Source of the DNA: Romboutsia faecis
GTDB lineage: Bacteria > Bacillota > Clostridia > Peptostreptococcales > Peptostreptococcaceae
Direction of reading: 5' to 3'
Assembly (NCBI RefSeq): GCF_014323405.1
Contig: NZ_JACRWE010000004.1
Span: forward strand, 186,001 to 250,000
DNA: 64,000 bases
Part shown: one piece after another, positions 1 to 9,189 of the stretch
How positions within the stretch are numbered: position 1 is the first letter of the stretch
Layout of the letters: each line of letters opens with the position of its first letter
Notes under the pieces: generated by a model
What the model was told of the DNA's origin: nothing
The model's database searches: none
Seen by the model: only the letters and a program-made list of their open reading frames with translations
Program-made: the position numbers and the translations under genes

Positions 1-1
1 A

Positions 2-805
2 CCAGGTACAGAGCATAAGATGCCATATTATCCAGAAAAGGCTAATGAAATGTCAGATAATTTAATTAAAATAGCAATAGAGAACTTTAAAAAGAGACAT
101 GGAAAAGTCGAACCTATGGTACCTAAATACGTTACAAAAGCTATAGCAGGATTTTCAACAGAAGCTGTTTTAGGTGCTCTAGGAAATACACTTGATCCAT
201 TAGTTGATGTAATTTCAGCAGGTAAGATAAAAGGTATTGTTGCACTTGCAAACTGTTCAACACTTAGAAATGGTCCTCAAGACTGGAATACAGTTAATAT
301 AACAAAAGAATTAATAAAAAGAGATATATTAGTAGTAGCTGGAGGTTGTGGTAATCATGCTCTTGAGGTAGCAGGACTATGTAACTTAGATGCTATAGAA
401 AAATATGCAGGAGAAGGTTTAAAGGAAGTATGTAATATGCTTAAAATACCTCCTGTACTAAGCTTTGGTACTTGTACTGATACAGGTAGAATATCAATGC
501 TAGTAACTGCCTTAGCAGATCATCTTGATGTTGATATTCCAGATCTTCCTATAGCAGTTACTGCTCCAGAGTGGATGGAACAAAAGGCTACTATAGATGG
601 TGTTTTTGCAGTAGCATACGGAGCATATACACATTTATCTCCTACTCCATTTGTTACTGGAGCTCCTAAATTAGTAAAACTCCTTACAGAAGATGTTGAG
701 GGATTAACAGGTGGTAAGGTAGCTTTAGGAGATGATCCATTTGAAGCTGCAAAAGCTATAGAAGCTCATATAATAAGTAAAAGACAAAAACTTGGACTTA
801 AATAG
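2..805 (+). CDS. cooS: Anaerobic Ni-Fe carbon monoxide dehydrogenase catalytic subunit, C-terminal part (5' end outside window)
   Basis: Oxidises CO to CO2 (or the reverse) at a Ni-Fe-S C-cluster in the cytoplasm. The frame is open to the window edge, so the Met codon at 20 is internal. Counting from that Met, three cysteines stand where the last three C-cluster ligands are expected: C79 (in ANCST), C110 (in GGCGN) and C152 (in FGTCTD), followed by the family motif APEWMEQKA. The C79-C110 spacing fits the family. C110-C152 is about eight residues shorter than in the textbook enzymes, consistent with a shortened loop before PPVLSFG. The ending KRQKLGLK is also typical. A hairpin terminator follows, so this is the last gene of its unit. 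No CooF-like ferredoxin or acetyl-CoA synthase subunit is visible here, so the physiological role (CO oxidation, redox balance or acetogenesis) cannot be decided. Confidence 0.95.
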   Translation, partial: PGTEHKMPYYPEKANEMSDNLIKIAIENFKKRHGKVEPMVPKYVTKAIAGFSTEAVLGALGNTLDPLVDVISAGKIKGIVALANCSTLRNGPQDWNTVNITKELIKRDILVVAGGCGNHALEVAGLCNLDAIEKYAGEGLKEVCNMLKIPPVLSFGTCTDTGRISMLVTALADHLDVDIPDLPIAVTAPEWMEQKATIDGVFAVAYGAYTHLSPTPFVTGAPKLVKLLTEDVEGLTGGKVALGDDPFEAAKAIEAHIISKRQKLGLK

Positions 806-848
806 TTGATTTGATTGTAATGATTTTTCTTCACCATTTAAATCCACG

Positions 849-884
849 AAAAGATATTGGCTAAATAGTCAATATCTTTTTTAT
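849..884 (+). terminator. Rho-independent terminator of cooS
   Basis: An 11-bp stem (849-859 with 870-880) with a 10-nt loop is followed by a T run. The 18 bases before it (CACCATTTAAATCCACGA) recur with one change before the terminator at 8527, so the two form a repeated element. Confidence 0.85.
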
Positions 885-958
885 ATGATTAGAATGAATA
901 AGTGTAATAAAGTGGAGAATACATTTTATAGATGAACCACAATAAGTGATGATTTTAG

Positions 959-1117
959 AGGGAAGTTGTATACACTAGATTTAAAACGCAACAAAGAATA
1001 GAGGCTAGAATGCCATTATCACTAGTACAAACAACTCCAGATTTAAACTATAATACCGAAAATAATACTATGGAATATAATAATTTATACACATATTATG
1101 GGTGTAGTAGATTTTAA
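959..1117 (+). pseudogene. Possible gene relic, unrecognised
   Basis: A 52-codon open stretch without its own start or ribosome binding site contains the non-random-looking peptide RIEARMPLSLVQTTPDLNYN. I do not recognise the family. The rest of the 806-1316 interval holds only the cooS terminator and the hairpin at 1173. Confidence 0.25.
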
Positions 1118-1172
1118 TCGATTATGTATTAGTAAAAGCAGATAGGAGCAAAAATAATTAATAGATAATAAT

Positions 1173-1245
1173 AAACTAAGTGTCTTGAAGTGATGAATAA
1201 AATTACGTAAGGCACTTTTTTTATACTAGAATAATACAGAATTTG
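1173..1245 (+). terminator. Hairpin element, one of two dispersed copies
   Basis: AAGTGTCTT (about 1178) pairs with AAGGCACTT (about 1208) ahead of a T run. The block, including the AGAATAATACAGAATT tail, is alignable with 41792-41865, so this is a repeated terminator-like element rather than a unique one. Confidence 0.55.
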
Positions 1246-1316
1246 ATTAGATACAATCTATATACATTTGATGATATAATAAAACATAACATTATATTTA
1301 AGATATAGGTGATAAA

Positions 1317-1970
1317 GTGACAAAGATTTTAATTGTGGAAGATGAAATTGCAATTGCTGAATTGCTCCAAATAGGTTTAACAAGAAGAGGTTACGCTTCA
1401 GAATATGTTTTGAATGGAAGAGAGGCAGCAGATTTAATTGAAAATATAAATTATGACTTGATTCTATTAGATATTATGCTACCAGAAATCAATGGTTATG
1501 AATTGATGGGATATATTGAAACTATAAATATACCAACAATTTTTATTACGGCAAAAGGGGCTTTAAAAGATAAAGTAAAAGGTCTTAGAATAGGAGCGGA
1601 TGACTATATAGTAAAACCATTTGAACTAGATGAAGTAGAGGCTAGAGTAGAATCAGTGCTAAGAAGGTATGGCAAAGTAAATGGATGTGTAGTATTTAAT
1701 GATATAGAAATAAATATAAAAACTAGAACGGTTACAAAAATGGGAGAAGAGATAACTCTAACGCCAAAAGAATATGAATTATTATCTACTTTAATTAAAA
1801 ATAAAAATACATTATTATATAGAGAAGACTTATTTGAAAAAGTATGGGAAAAAGAGTTTACAGGAGATTCTCGTACATTAGATTTACATATACAAAGATT
1901 ACGAAAAAAGTTAGATGATAAAGACATAATAAAAACAGTTTATGGCGTAGGCTATATTATGAAAGGATAA
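1317..1970 (+). CDS. OmpR/PhoB-family response regulator
   Basis: DNA-binding response regulator of 217 aa. The receiver domain (about 1-115) has the acidic pair E8/D9, phospho-acceptor D52 in LILLDIMLP, and the lysine of IVKPFELDE. The winged-helix output domain (about 120-215) has LTPKEYELL and the terminal GVGYIMKG. It begins at GTG 1317, five bases after an AGGTGA ribosome binding site. The kinase gene starts 2 nt after its stop, so the two are co-transcribed and presumably partners. The likely targets are the operon itself and the downstream ABC transporter (inference). Confidence 0.93.
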   Translation: MTKILIVEDEIAIAELLQIGLTRRGYASEYVLNGREAADLIENINYDLILLDIMLPEINGYELMGYIETINIPTIFITAKGALKDKVKGLRIGADDYIVKPFELDEVEARVESVLRRYGKVNGCVVFNDIEINIKTRTVTKMGEEITLTPKEYELLSTLIKNKNTLLYREDLFEKVWEKEFTGDSRTLDLHIQRLRKKLDDKDIIKTVYGVGYIMKG

Positions 1971-1972
1971 GT

Positions 1973-3385
1973 ATGAAATTTTCAACAAAATTAATTTTAG
2001 GAACTACCATCATAATTTCTATATTATTTTCAATCGGTGGTTCTATTATGATTAGAGAAAATTTTAAAGTTTCTTATGATAACTTAGTAGATCAAAATAT
2101 TAAACAATATATTTTATATAGATATTCTGTAGAATCTAGTATTAGAAATCATTTAGAAAACAATAATAGATTCACAAAAGATATTATTATTAGGTCGATG
2201 GAAAAGTTGGGATCGTATGGAGAGAAATTTACTCATGGTGGAGTAATATGGAATAACGAATTTGCTTATTCTGATATTAATAAGAATTTAATAGATAAAG
2301 AAGTAGAGCAATACTATTTGACAGATAATTCTTCATTTCTCATAAAAAAGATTGATAATAAAGTCTATATGTATTTGGGAAGTGATATCCAAGTATCTAA
2401 TGAAACCATTAAATTATTAAATGTATATGATATTACGTCAATATTTTCAGAAAGAGAGCGTCAAAATGAATATTACATAAAGTGGTTTATAGTGATTATG
2501 CTAGTATATATTGTGACAGTAATTATATTTACTAAGATATTAATAGATCCAATAAAAAAGTTAAATGAAACAAGTAAAAGAATCTCAAATGGAAACTATA
2601 AAGAGCGTACAAATATAAAAAGTTCTGATGAAATTGGAGAGTTAAGTAAAAGTTTTGACATTATGACAGATGAAATAGAAAATCATATTTTAAGACTTGA
2701 AAATGATATAAAAAATAGAGAAGAGTTTATTTCAGATTTTTCACATGAATTAAAAACACCAATGACATCCATTATGGGATACTCTAGATTATTGATGACT
2801 GATGATTGTGATAAAGAACTTCAAAAAAAATCAGCTAATTATATTTATTCAGAATGCAAAAGATTGGAACTTTTATCGAGAAAACTTTTAAAACTAATGG
2901 AGATAGATGAGATACCAATTGAACTTGTAAGTATACATACAGAGTGGTTAAAAGAGAAAATAAATATAATTATGAAACCTTTAATAGATAACAATAATTT
3001 AATTTGGATAAATGAGTGGGAGACATGCTTTATAAAAGGTGATGGGCAGTTATTACTAGATTTATTAAAAAATCTAGTTGAAAATGGAATTAAAGCAAGT
3101 GAAAAAAATATATATATTTCAATAAATGGAGTTAAGAAGAATGATAAATACATAATTTCTGTTACAGATCGAGGTTGTGGTATAGAAGATTCACAGATAG
3201 AAAAAATAGTAAATCCATTTTATATAATTGACAAGTCAAGATCGAAAAATCAAGGAAATACAGGACTAGGATTATCAATATGTGATAAAATTGCGAAGTT
3301 ACATAATTCAAACTTAGAAATTAAAAGTGAACTCAAAAAAGGAACTACAATTTCAATAATATTGGAGGTAGAGAATGAGGAATAA
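1973..3385 (+). CDS. Membrane sensor histidine kinase (HAMP-HisKA-HATPase)
   Basis: A 470-aa inner-membrane kinase with two membrane helices (about 7-27 and 170-190) enclosing an extracellular sensor of roughly 140 residues without a recognisable domain. A HAMP linker (about 190-240) and a HisKA box with H258 in FSHELKTPM follow. The ATPase domain has the N box around LVENGIKAS, DRGCGIE and a GLGLSI glycine box. It overlaps the next gene by 11 nt, so translation is coupled. Its partner is the regulator 2 nt upstream. The ligand is unknown; linkage to an ABC exporter suggests an antimicrobial peptide or envelope stress (inference). Confidence 0.92.
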   Translation: MKFSTKLILGTTIIISILFSIGGSIMIRENFKVSYDNLVDQNIKQYILYRYSVESSIRNHLENNNRFTKDIIIRSMEKLGSYGEKFTHGGVIWNNEFAYSDINKNLIDKEVEQYYLTDNSSFLIKKIDNKVYMYLGSDIQVSNETIKLLNVYDITSIFSERERQNEYYIKWFIVIMLVYIVTVIIFTKILIDPIKKLNETSKRISNGNYKERTNIKSSDEIGELSKSFDIMTDEIENHILRLENDIKNREEFISDFSHELKTPMTSIMGYSRLLMTDDCDKELQKKSANYIYSECKRLELLSRKLLKLMEIDEIPIELVSIHTEWLKEKINIIMKPLIDNNNLIWINEWETCFIKGDGQLLLDLLKNLVENGIKASEKNIYISINGVKKNDKYIISVTDRGCGIEDSQIEKIVNPFYIIDKSRSKNQGNTGLGLSICDKIAKLHNSNLEIKSELKKGTTISIILEVENEE

Positions 3386-4067
3386 ATTATATATTTATCT
3401 TGGAAGTATTATTTTTATTACTTTGATATTTTCCATTTCACTGCCGTCATTTCTTGCAAAATTTGATGAGTTATATTTATTAGGAACTCATGAATTAAAA
3501 AAAATGGATTTAAACTTAGATAGTGAAGCTAAGGATATACCTTTAGTTCAACGAATTTATGATATTTATGATGGAATATATAGTACAGATGAATCAGAAA
3601 TCGCAAGTGTAGTACAAGTAATAGCAACGTCAGATGAACAGAAAATAATTTTAGAACAACTAAAAGAATTAATGGAAAAGAAAGTATTAGTTAATAATGA
3701 TGATTATATTACAGATAAAGTTGAATCCGTTTATGTAAAAATGATTTATTCGGCGATAGTTCAAAATTTAAAAGAGTATGTAATTAACTTTAGAGACCAG
3801 CAGATAAGTTTATGGTGGGATATTGAAAGTAACAAGATTATATCTATCAAAATTATAGGTAATGGTCAAATTAGAGTGAATGATAATAAAGAAGATATTC
3901 TAAGAGGTTACTCATCGTACTTAAATTTAGACTTGCTAGGAGATTGGGTTATAGAGAGTGATGTGATTCAATCTAATAAATCATCTTTAATAATTAAGAC
4001 TGATATTTTAAATAACAAAATTGAACAATACTTATCTATAATACCTAAATTAGCACAAATACAATAG
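3375..4067 (+). CDS. Unrecognised membrane-anchored extracellular protein of a two-component/ABC operon
   Basis: A 230-aa protein with one N-terminal hydrophobic helix (about 5-28) and then an entirely hydrophilic, presumably extracellular domain. I do not recognise a family. It starts inside the end of the kinase gene (11-nt overlap) and ends at a strong terminator, so it is part of the regulator-kinase unit. An accessory sensor or ligand-binding role for the kinase is a guess from position only. Confidence 0.7.
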   Translation: MRNKLYIYLGSIIFITLIFSISLPSFLAKFDELYLLGTHELKKMDLNLDSEAKDIPLVQRIYDIYDGIYSTDESEIASVVQVIATSDEQKIILEQLKELMEKKVLVNNDDYITDKVESVYVKMIYSAIVQNLKEYVINFRDQQISLWWDIESNKIISIKIIGNGQIRVNDNKEDILRGYSSYLNLDLLGDWVIESDVIQSNKSSLIIKTDILNNKIEQYLSIIPKLAQIQ

Positions 4068-4082
4068 AAACAATATTGATAC

Positions 4083-4130
4083 AATCCTATGTTATGATTA
4101 ACTCGGTTAACCTAACATAGGATTTTTTTA
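4083..4130 (+). terminator. Terminator after the regulator/kinase unit
   Basis: A 12-bp inverted repeat (AATCCTATGTTA with TAACATAGGATT) encloses a smaller GTTAAC-containing arm and is followed by seven Ts. Confidence 0.88.
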
Positions 4131-4155
4131 ATATAGAAAAAGAAAGGATAAGAAA

Positions 4156-5513
4156 ATGAATAAAAGGAAAGTTTTAATTGTATTAGTATTTACAATATTA
4201 TGTTCTATTAATTTGTGGGGATGTTCTAAGGGACAAAATAATAAATTAGAAAATAAAAGTGAAGCAAAGGATGCAAAAATTAAAAGTTTAAAAATGTTAT
4301 CAAATGATGCTATGCAAAATGGATGCAGTATTGAAAGTGGATACTACACAATTTCAAGTAGCGAAGATGAAGAAGGAAATACTGTACAGAATTTAATGTA
4401 TGTTGATTACAAAACAAAAAAACAAATTTATTTATGCGACAAATCAGAATGTAATCATAATACTGATAGGTGTATTTCATATATAGAAACGAAGTACTTT
4501 GGTAGACAAAATTCATTAATATGTGATGGGAAGTATTTGTACCTTATAAGTTCAGAATATAATAATGACGGATCAATAAGTACAAGCATATTTTATGGAG
4601 AAGAGGGTTTAACACCTATAAGTGAACCTACCTCTGTATATAGAATGAATTTAGATGGATCTAATAGAATTTTATTATCTGAATTTGAATCTGGAGAATT
4701 ATTAGGAGAAAAAATATTAACAGATGGAGAGTATATATACTGTATTAGTATGAAGAATACACAGGCTAAGATTGATGACAATACAAGTTATACAAAAGGT
4801 GATGAATACAAATTAATCAAAATATCAAATGAAAGTGGAGAAAAGCAAGATGTTACAGAGTGGGATAGTAGCTGGAATATACTTGGGTGTTATAAGGATA
4901 AGATAATTATAAATAAGCTAGAATTTGATCATGAACTTACAGTAGAAGAAAAAATGGACCAGGCAAAGTATACCCAAGCATGTAAAAATGCTAAAGAGTC
5001 TATAGTAAGCTATGATATAAATACTCAGAAATTTGAAAAGTTATTTGAAAATGAAATGAGTGATAGTCATCAATATATAATGCATAAAAAAATGTATTTT
5101 ATTATAAATATAATGGAAATAAAATTATGTCCTTTGATTTAGATACAAAGCAAAAATCAGACTTCTTAGAAACTAATAATAGCAACATTGAACAAATTTA
5201 TGATGGATATATGATTACATCTGATTGGAAAGAGAATAACAAAGAATATTATAGAATCAGAATAGAAGATAAAGAGATTTCAAAATTAAGTTTATATAAG
5301 GATAATGGAAGATTAGTTAACATTATAGCCGAATCAGAGAATGATTTCTTTGTAGAGAGCAATTGTAAGATTAAAGATGAGTATGTTGAGTGGGCTGGTA
5401 TAAACCAAACAATTGAAACAGATAGAGAATATGCAATGATTCCAAAAGAAGACTATTTTAATAATAAAAATAACTTTAAAAAAGTAAATATGATTATAGA
5501 TGAGATATATTAA
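4156..5513 (+). pseudogene. Lipoprotein of an ABC operon, disrupted by a one-base frameshift
   Basis: The N-terminus is a lipoprotein signal peptide with lipobox NLWGC (C23) and a charged spacer. The rest looks like a repeat-rich beta-propeller of the DUF5050 type (NLDGSNRILL, LTDGEYIYCI); that family call is tentative. The frame runs to a stop at 5142, while the continuation (YYKYNGNKIMSFDLD...) lies in the -1 frame to 5513. Adding one T to the TTTT run at 5097-5100 would give one protein of about 452 aa. It sits between the two-component genes and the ABC ATPase, whose ribosome binding site overlaps its stop codon. Either the gene is broken or the read has a one-base error; no good slippery heptamer is present. 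Confidence 0.75.
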
Positions 5514-5526
5514 GGTGGAAATATGT

Positions 5527-6246
5527 ATGTTAGAAATTAAAAATATATACAAAACTTATGGAGAAAAAGTAGCCCTTAACCATATATCAATTGAATTAGA
5601 AGATGGTGTATATGGATTACTAGGACCTAATGGAGCTGGTAAATCTACACTAATGAATATTATTACTGATAATTTATCAATGGATGAAGGGGAGATTTTA
5701 TATAATGGAAACAATGTAGCGAAACTAGGAAAAGAATTTTTAAAAAAGATTGGATTTGCGCCACAACAGCAAGGTTTATATGATGAATTTACAGGTAGAC
5801 GTTTCTTATCATATATGGGTACATTAAAAGGAATATCTAAAGATAGTCTAAAGTCTGAAATAGAAAGAGTATCAAAAGCAGTAAATTTATTTAATGAATT
5901 AGATAAAAAAATGGGAGCTTATTCAGGAGGTATGAAGCAGCGTATTTTAATAGCACAAGCCATTATGGGTTCGCCTAAAATACTTATTATGGATGAGCCA
6001 ACAGCAGGACTAGACCCAAAAGAAAGAGTAAGAATAAGAGAACTATTAGCTGAAATATCAAGTGATAAAATAATTTTAGTTGCTACTCACGTAGTATCAG
6101 ATATCCAGTCTATATCTAAAGAAATTATTATGATTAAAAAAGGTAATATCATTGAAAAAGGAACACCTAAAGATTTAATCAAACGTTATGCAGAAAATGG
6201 TGATTTAGAAGATGTATATATGAAGATGTTTGATGGAGGTCAATAA
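5527..6246 (+). CDS. ABC transporter ATP-binding protein
   Basis: A cytoplasmic ATPase of an ABC-2-type exporter, 239 aa. It has Walker A GPNGAGKST, a Q loop near FAPQQQG, signature YSGGMKQR, Walker B ILIMDEP and the switch histidine in VATHVVSD. I chose ATG 5527 because AAGGTGG (5512-5518) lies 8 nt ahead; the upstream ATG at 5500 is inside the lipoprotein gene and has no ribosome binding site. It is followed immediately by its permease. The domain order and the neighbouring kinase fit regulated export or self-protection from a peptide (inference). Confidence 0.93.
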   Translation: MLEIKNIYKTYGEKVALNHISIELEDGVYGLLGPNGAGKSTLMNIITDNLSMDEGEILYNGNNVAKLGKEFLKKIGFAPQQQGLYDEFTGRRFLSYMGTLKGISKDSLKSEIERVSKAVNLFNELDKKMGAYSGGMKQRILIAQAIMGSPKILIMDEPTAGLDPKERVRIRELLAEISSDKIILVATHVVSDIQSISKEIIMIKKGNIIEKGTPKDLIKRYAENGDLEDVYMKMFDGGQ

Positions 6247-6247
6247 A

Positions 6248-8341
6248 ATGAGAAATTTAATAGGTATTTTAGGACATGAATTAATGAAGGTCTGGAATAA
6301 TAAAAAATTTCTTATTTTTATTACTAGTATATTCGTATTAAATTTAGGAACACTATGGTACTCTACATCTAGCAATGACTATAACCCAGATTTATATTCA
6401 TATAGAAAATTAGAAAGTAAATTAAAGAATTTTAATGATGATGAAAAAATAGATTACATAGAAAAATATTTAGATAACCTAAATGAAGAAAGTAAATTCT
6501 TATATACAGATAACTATATGAAAGAAACATCATTGTTAAAGGAGGTTCTTAATGAAATTAGGACGGTAAAAAAATATAATACGTTTTTAGACAATATACA
6601 AGAACAATCTTCAATATTGTCTAATGTTTCAATATTTCAATCAAGTTCAGGGAATGAGTATTCAGATAGAAATATAATCAAAACAGCAAATGATTATAAG
6701 CAAATGAATGAAATAATGCCTTCATATGAAAATTCAAAAGGTATTTTATTAGCAACAAATTCTTATATTACAGATATATTCATTATCCTAATACTTTGCA
6801 TTGTTATATATATACTTGTATTTTATGAAAAGGAAAAGAATTTATTTTCTGTAATTCGTGTAAACATAAACGGTAGATTGTGTACTGGAATTTGTAAACT
6901 GTTATCACTTCAAATTTCTTGTATACTTATCACCTCACTGTTTTATGGGTCTAATTTTGTGTATTATTTTTCACAGTTGCCAATACCGGATTTATCCCAA
7001 TTAATTCAATGTCTTGCTCCATTTTCAACATCAACACTAGAAGTATCAATTGGGATGTATTTAATAATATACATATTAGGCAAAGCAGTTATAGTTTCTA
7101 TAATAGCAAGTACTTTATTATTAATATCAATATGGTCGAATTATATACTTACACCATATTTAGCTTTAGGCTTTATGTCCGCAGTAAGTTATGGAATGTG
7201 GAAATTAATATACCCAACTACTAAATGGGCGTTTTTTAAGTACTTTAACTTAGTAGGATTGTTAGATATGAATAAGGTTTTTGGAGCCTATTTAAATCTA
7301 AATATATTTAATGTACCAATAAACTATTCTCGTGTATGGATAGTATTTGTTATAACTTCACTAATTGTGCTAAATATATTAATAGTAATATCATATTTAA
7401 AAATGAGAAAGCTATCAGTTAAATCAATTAAATTAAAAGGTAAAGAATTCAATGTTCATACAAGTTTATTTAGATATGAAGCTTATAAAATTTTAATAAT
7501 GAAAAAAGGGATAGTGATTCTATTATTATTTCTTATAGGAACAGATTATATTTACACAAATCATAGATATTACATATCAAGCGGGGAATTAACTTATAAA
7601 CAATATATGGATAAGTTAGAAGGACCTCTAACGAAGGATAAAGAAGAGTATTTAAAAAATGAAAAGAAAAAATATGAACAAGCAATAACTATGTGTAACG
7701 AGATAGATGAAAAATATAATAACATGGAAATAACCAAGCTGCAAGCTATGAACTTAAAACAAGAATATGAGAGAGTATTAAGTAATTACTCCATATTTGA
7801 GACCATTTGGGATAAATATGAGTTTATAAAAGAATATCCAGAAAGTGAATTTATATATGATTCAGGATATAAAATATTATTTCAAGCCAAAGATAACACT
7901 GCTAGGATTGTGATGATATTATATTTTGTTGCAATTGTTTTTACACTATCATCAGTGTTACCTATGGAATATAGTAATTCACAGAATAAAATTTTAAAGC
8001 CTACATTGTTAGGGATGAAGAAGATTACTTATACAAAAATAGCCATTAGCAGTATATTGGCAATATTATTTATGATAGTAACTGTAGTAGGACGATTTAT
8101 TCATATATCAAAATTCTATGAAATGAGTAGTTTAGGAGTCAAGGCAATTAGTTTATTTGGGATAGGATTTTGGGGTTCTAAACTTTCGATAGCAACAGTA
8201 ATGATTATGTTTTTTATAGGATTACTAATTTTTAGTCTTCTGGTTATGGGGATTATACTTTTGATATCAAGTAAAGTTAAGAACAGTGTGTATACTATCG
8301 TTATATCCTTTGTATTGATATCTCTATCTTTAATATTATAG
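6248..8341 (+). CDS. Large ABC-2-type permease
   Basis: A 697-aa integral membrane protein with about twelve hydrophobic segments arranged as two similar halves. Each half has a helix near its start (about 14-34 and 415-435), a large extracytoplasmic loop of 100-150 residues, then a cluster of helices. This is the fused form of an ABC-2 permease pair. ATG 6248 is chosen because GGAGGT lies six bases ahead, within the end of the ATPase gene. It is the membrane partner of that ATPase; the substrate is unknown. Confidence 0.85.
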   Translation: MRNLIGILGHELMKVWNNKKFLIFITSIFVLNLGTLWYSTSSNDYNPDLYSYRKLESKLKNFNDDEKIDYIEKYLDNLNEESKFLYTDNYMKETSLLKEVLNEIRTVKKYNTFLDNIQEQSSILSNVSIFQSSSGNEYSDRNIIKTANDYKQMNEIMPSYENSKGILLATNSYITDIFIILILCIVIYILVFYEKEKNLFSVIRVNINGRLCTGICKLLSLQISCILITSLFYGSNFVYYFSQLPIPDLSQLIQCLAPFSTSTLEVSIGMYLIIYILGKAVIVSIIASTLLLISIWSNYILTPYLALGFMSAVSYGMWKLIYPTTKWAFFKYFNLVGLLDMNKVFGAYLNLNIFNVPINYSRVWIVFVITSLIVLNILIVISYLKMRKLSVKSIKLKGKEFNVHTSLFRYEAYKILIMKKGIVILLLFLIGTDYIYTNHRYYISSGELTYKQYMDKLEGPLTKDKEEYLKNEKKKYEQAITMCNEIDEKYNNMEITKLQAMNLKQEYERVLSNYSIFETIWDKYEFIKEYPESEFIYDSGYKILFQAKDNTARIVMILYFVAIVFTLSSVLPMEYSNSQNKILKPTLLGMKKITYTKIAISSILAILFMIVTVVGRFIHISKFYEMSSLGVKAISLFGIGFWGSKLSIATVMIMFFIGLLIFSLLVMGIILLISSKVKNSVYTIVISFVLISLSLIL

Positions 8342-8526
8342 TAAAAATAGAATTAAATATACTCATATATATGGGTATAGCATAAGAATTAAATTACTGT
8401 ATAGATAATACCGTCAAAGTAGGCTGATTCTTTTTTGATATGCCTCGAGGTATGTAGATTTTGATGATATAAAGATTTAATAGTGGATATTATTTCTGTG
8501 ATTCGTCTCCACCATTGAAATCCACG

Positions 8527-8562
8527 AAAAGGTATTGATTTTGTAATCAATACCTTTTATTT
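8527..8562 (+). terminator. Terminator in the 8342-8656 gap
   Basis: A perfect 14-bp stem (8527-8540 with 8545-8558) with a four-base loop, preceded by CACCATTGAAATCCACGA, nearly the same leader as the cooS terminator. The rest of this gap (8342-8500) shows only an isolated CCTCGAGG palindrome and no gene. Confidence 0.85.
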
Positions 8563-8624
8563 ATTCAAGAGGGAGTATAATTACATTTAAATTTCTGCTT
8601 TTAGATTTTTTAAATTATATGTTG

Positions 8625-8650
8625 ATATTATCACTAATTAGTGATAATAT
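8625..8650. promoter_or_regulatory. 26-bp perfect palindrome, likely MarR operator 1
   Basis: A perfect dyad centred between 8637 and 8638 with core TATCACTAATTAGTGATA. It ends 6 nt before the ATG of the MarR gene, exactly where autorepression would act. The same core recurs at 9116. Confidence 0.8.
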
Positions 8651-8656
8651 AGATTT

Positions 8657-9094
8657 ATGGAAAATATAAAAACATTAATTAACGATAGCAAACTTAATTT
8701 ATCCACGTTAATAGCTTTTACTAGGGCAGAACATAAAATTCATAGCTTAGAGTATAAAACTATAAAAGAAAGTGGATTAACGATTTCGCAGTTTGGAGTT
8801 CTTGAAGTTCTGTACAATAAAGGGGACTTAAGAATAGGCGAAATAATGGAAAAAATATTAACTACATCAGGAAATATAACAGTAGTAGTAAAAAATTTAG
8901 AAAAGGATGGATTTATAAGAAAGATTTCAGACCCACTAGATAAAAGATCTACTATAATATCTATAACAGAGAAAGGAATAAAGGTTATAGAAGAAATATT
9001 ACCAGAGCATATAAAAAATATAAATAATATCTTTAATATATTAACTGATGAAGAAAAAGTAGTATTAAAAGATATATTAAAGAAATTCAAATAA
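8657..9094 (+). CDS. MarR-family transcriptional regulator
   Basis: A 145-aa winged-helix repressor. It has an N-terminal dimerisation helix, helix-turn-helix about 40-85 (LTISQFGVLEVLY, LTTSGNITVVVKNLEK) and the DPLDKRSTIISIT wing, close to the MhqR/YkvE-like subgroup that responds to quinones or electrophiles. No convincing ribosome binding site precedes the ATG because the operator palindrome occupies that space. Identical palindromes flank the gene, so it probably represses itself and the downstream pirin. Confidence 0.92.
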   Translation: MENIKTLINDSKLNLSTLIAFTRAEHKIHSLEYKTIKESGLTISQFGVLEVLYNKGDLRIGEIMEKILTTSGNITVVVKNLEKDGFIRKISDPLDKRSTIISITEKGIKVIEEILPEHIKNINNIFNILTDEEKVVLKDILKKFK

Positions 9095-9115
9095 AAATAA
9101 AATTTTTTTGATAAA

Positions 9116-9135
9116 ATATCACTAATTAGTGATAT
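9116..9135. promoter_or_regulatory. 20-bp perfect palindrome, likely MarR operator 2
   Basis: Contains the same TATCACTAATTAGTGATA core as 8625-8650. It lies between the MarR stop and the pirin start, consistent with control of the pirin gene. Confidence 0.8.
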
Positions 9136-9189
9136 ATAGATATGAAGTTATAAAAAATATGAATAGATAAGATTAAAAGGAGGTACACC

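Noticed and set aside
4156..5142. Programmed -1 frameshift in the lipoprotein gene
   Set aside because: The shift point (TATTTTATTAT) does not offer re-pairing in both ribosomal sites and no stimulatory stem is evident, so a simple one-base loss or error is more likely.
8441..8452. CCTCGAGG palindrome as an operator
   Set aside because: Only 8 bp, single copy, no relation to a nearby start; could be chance.
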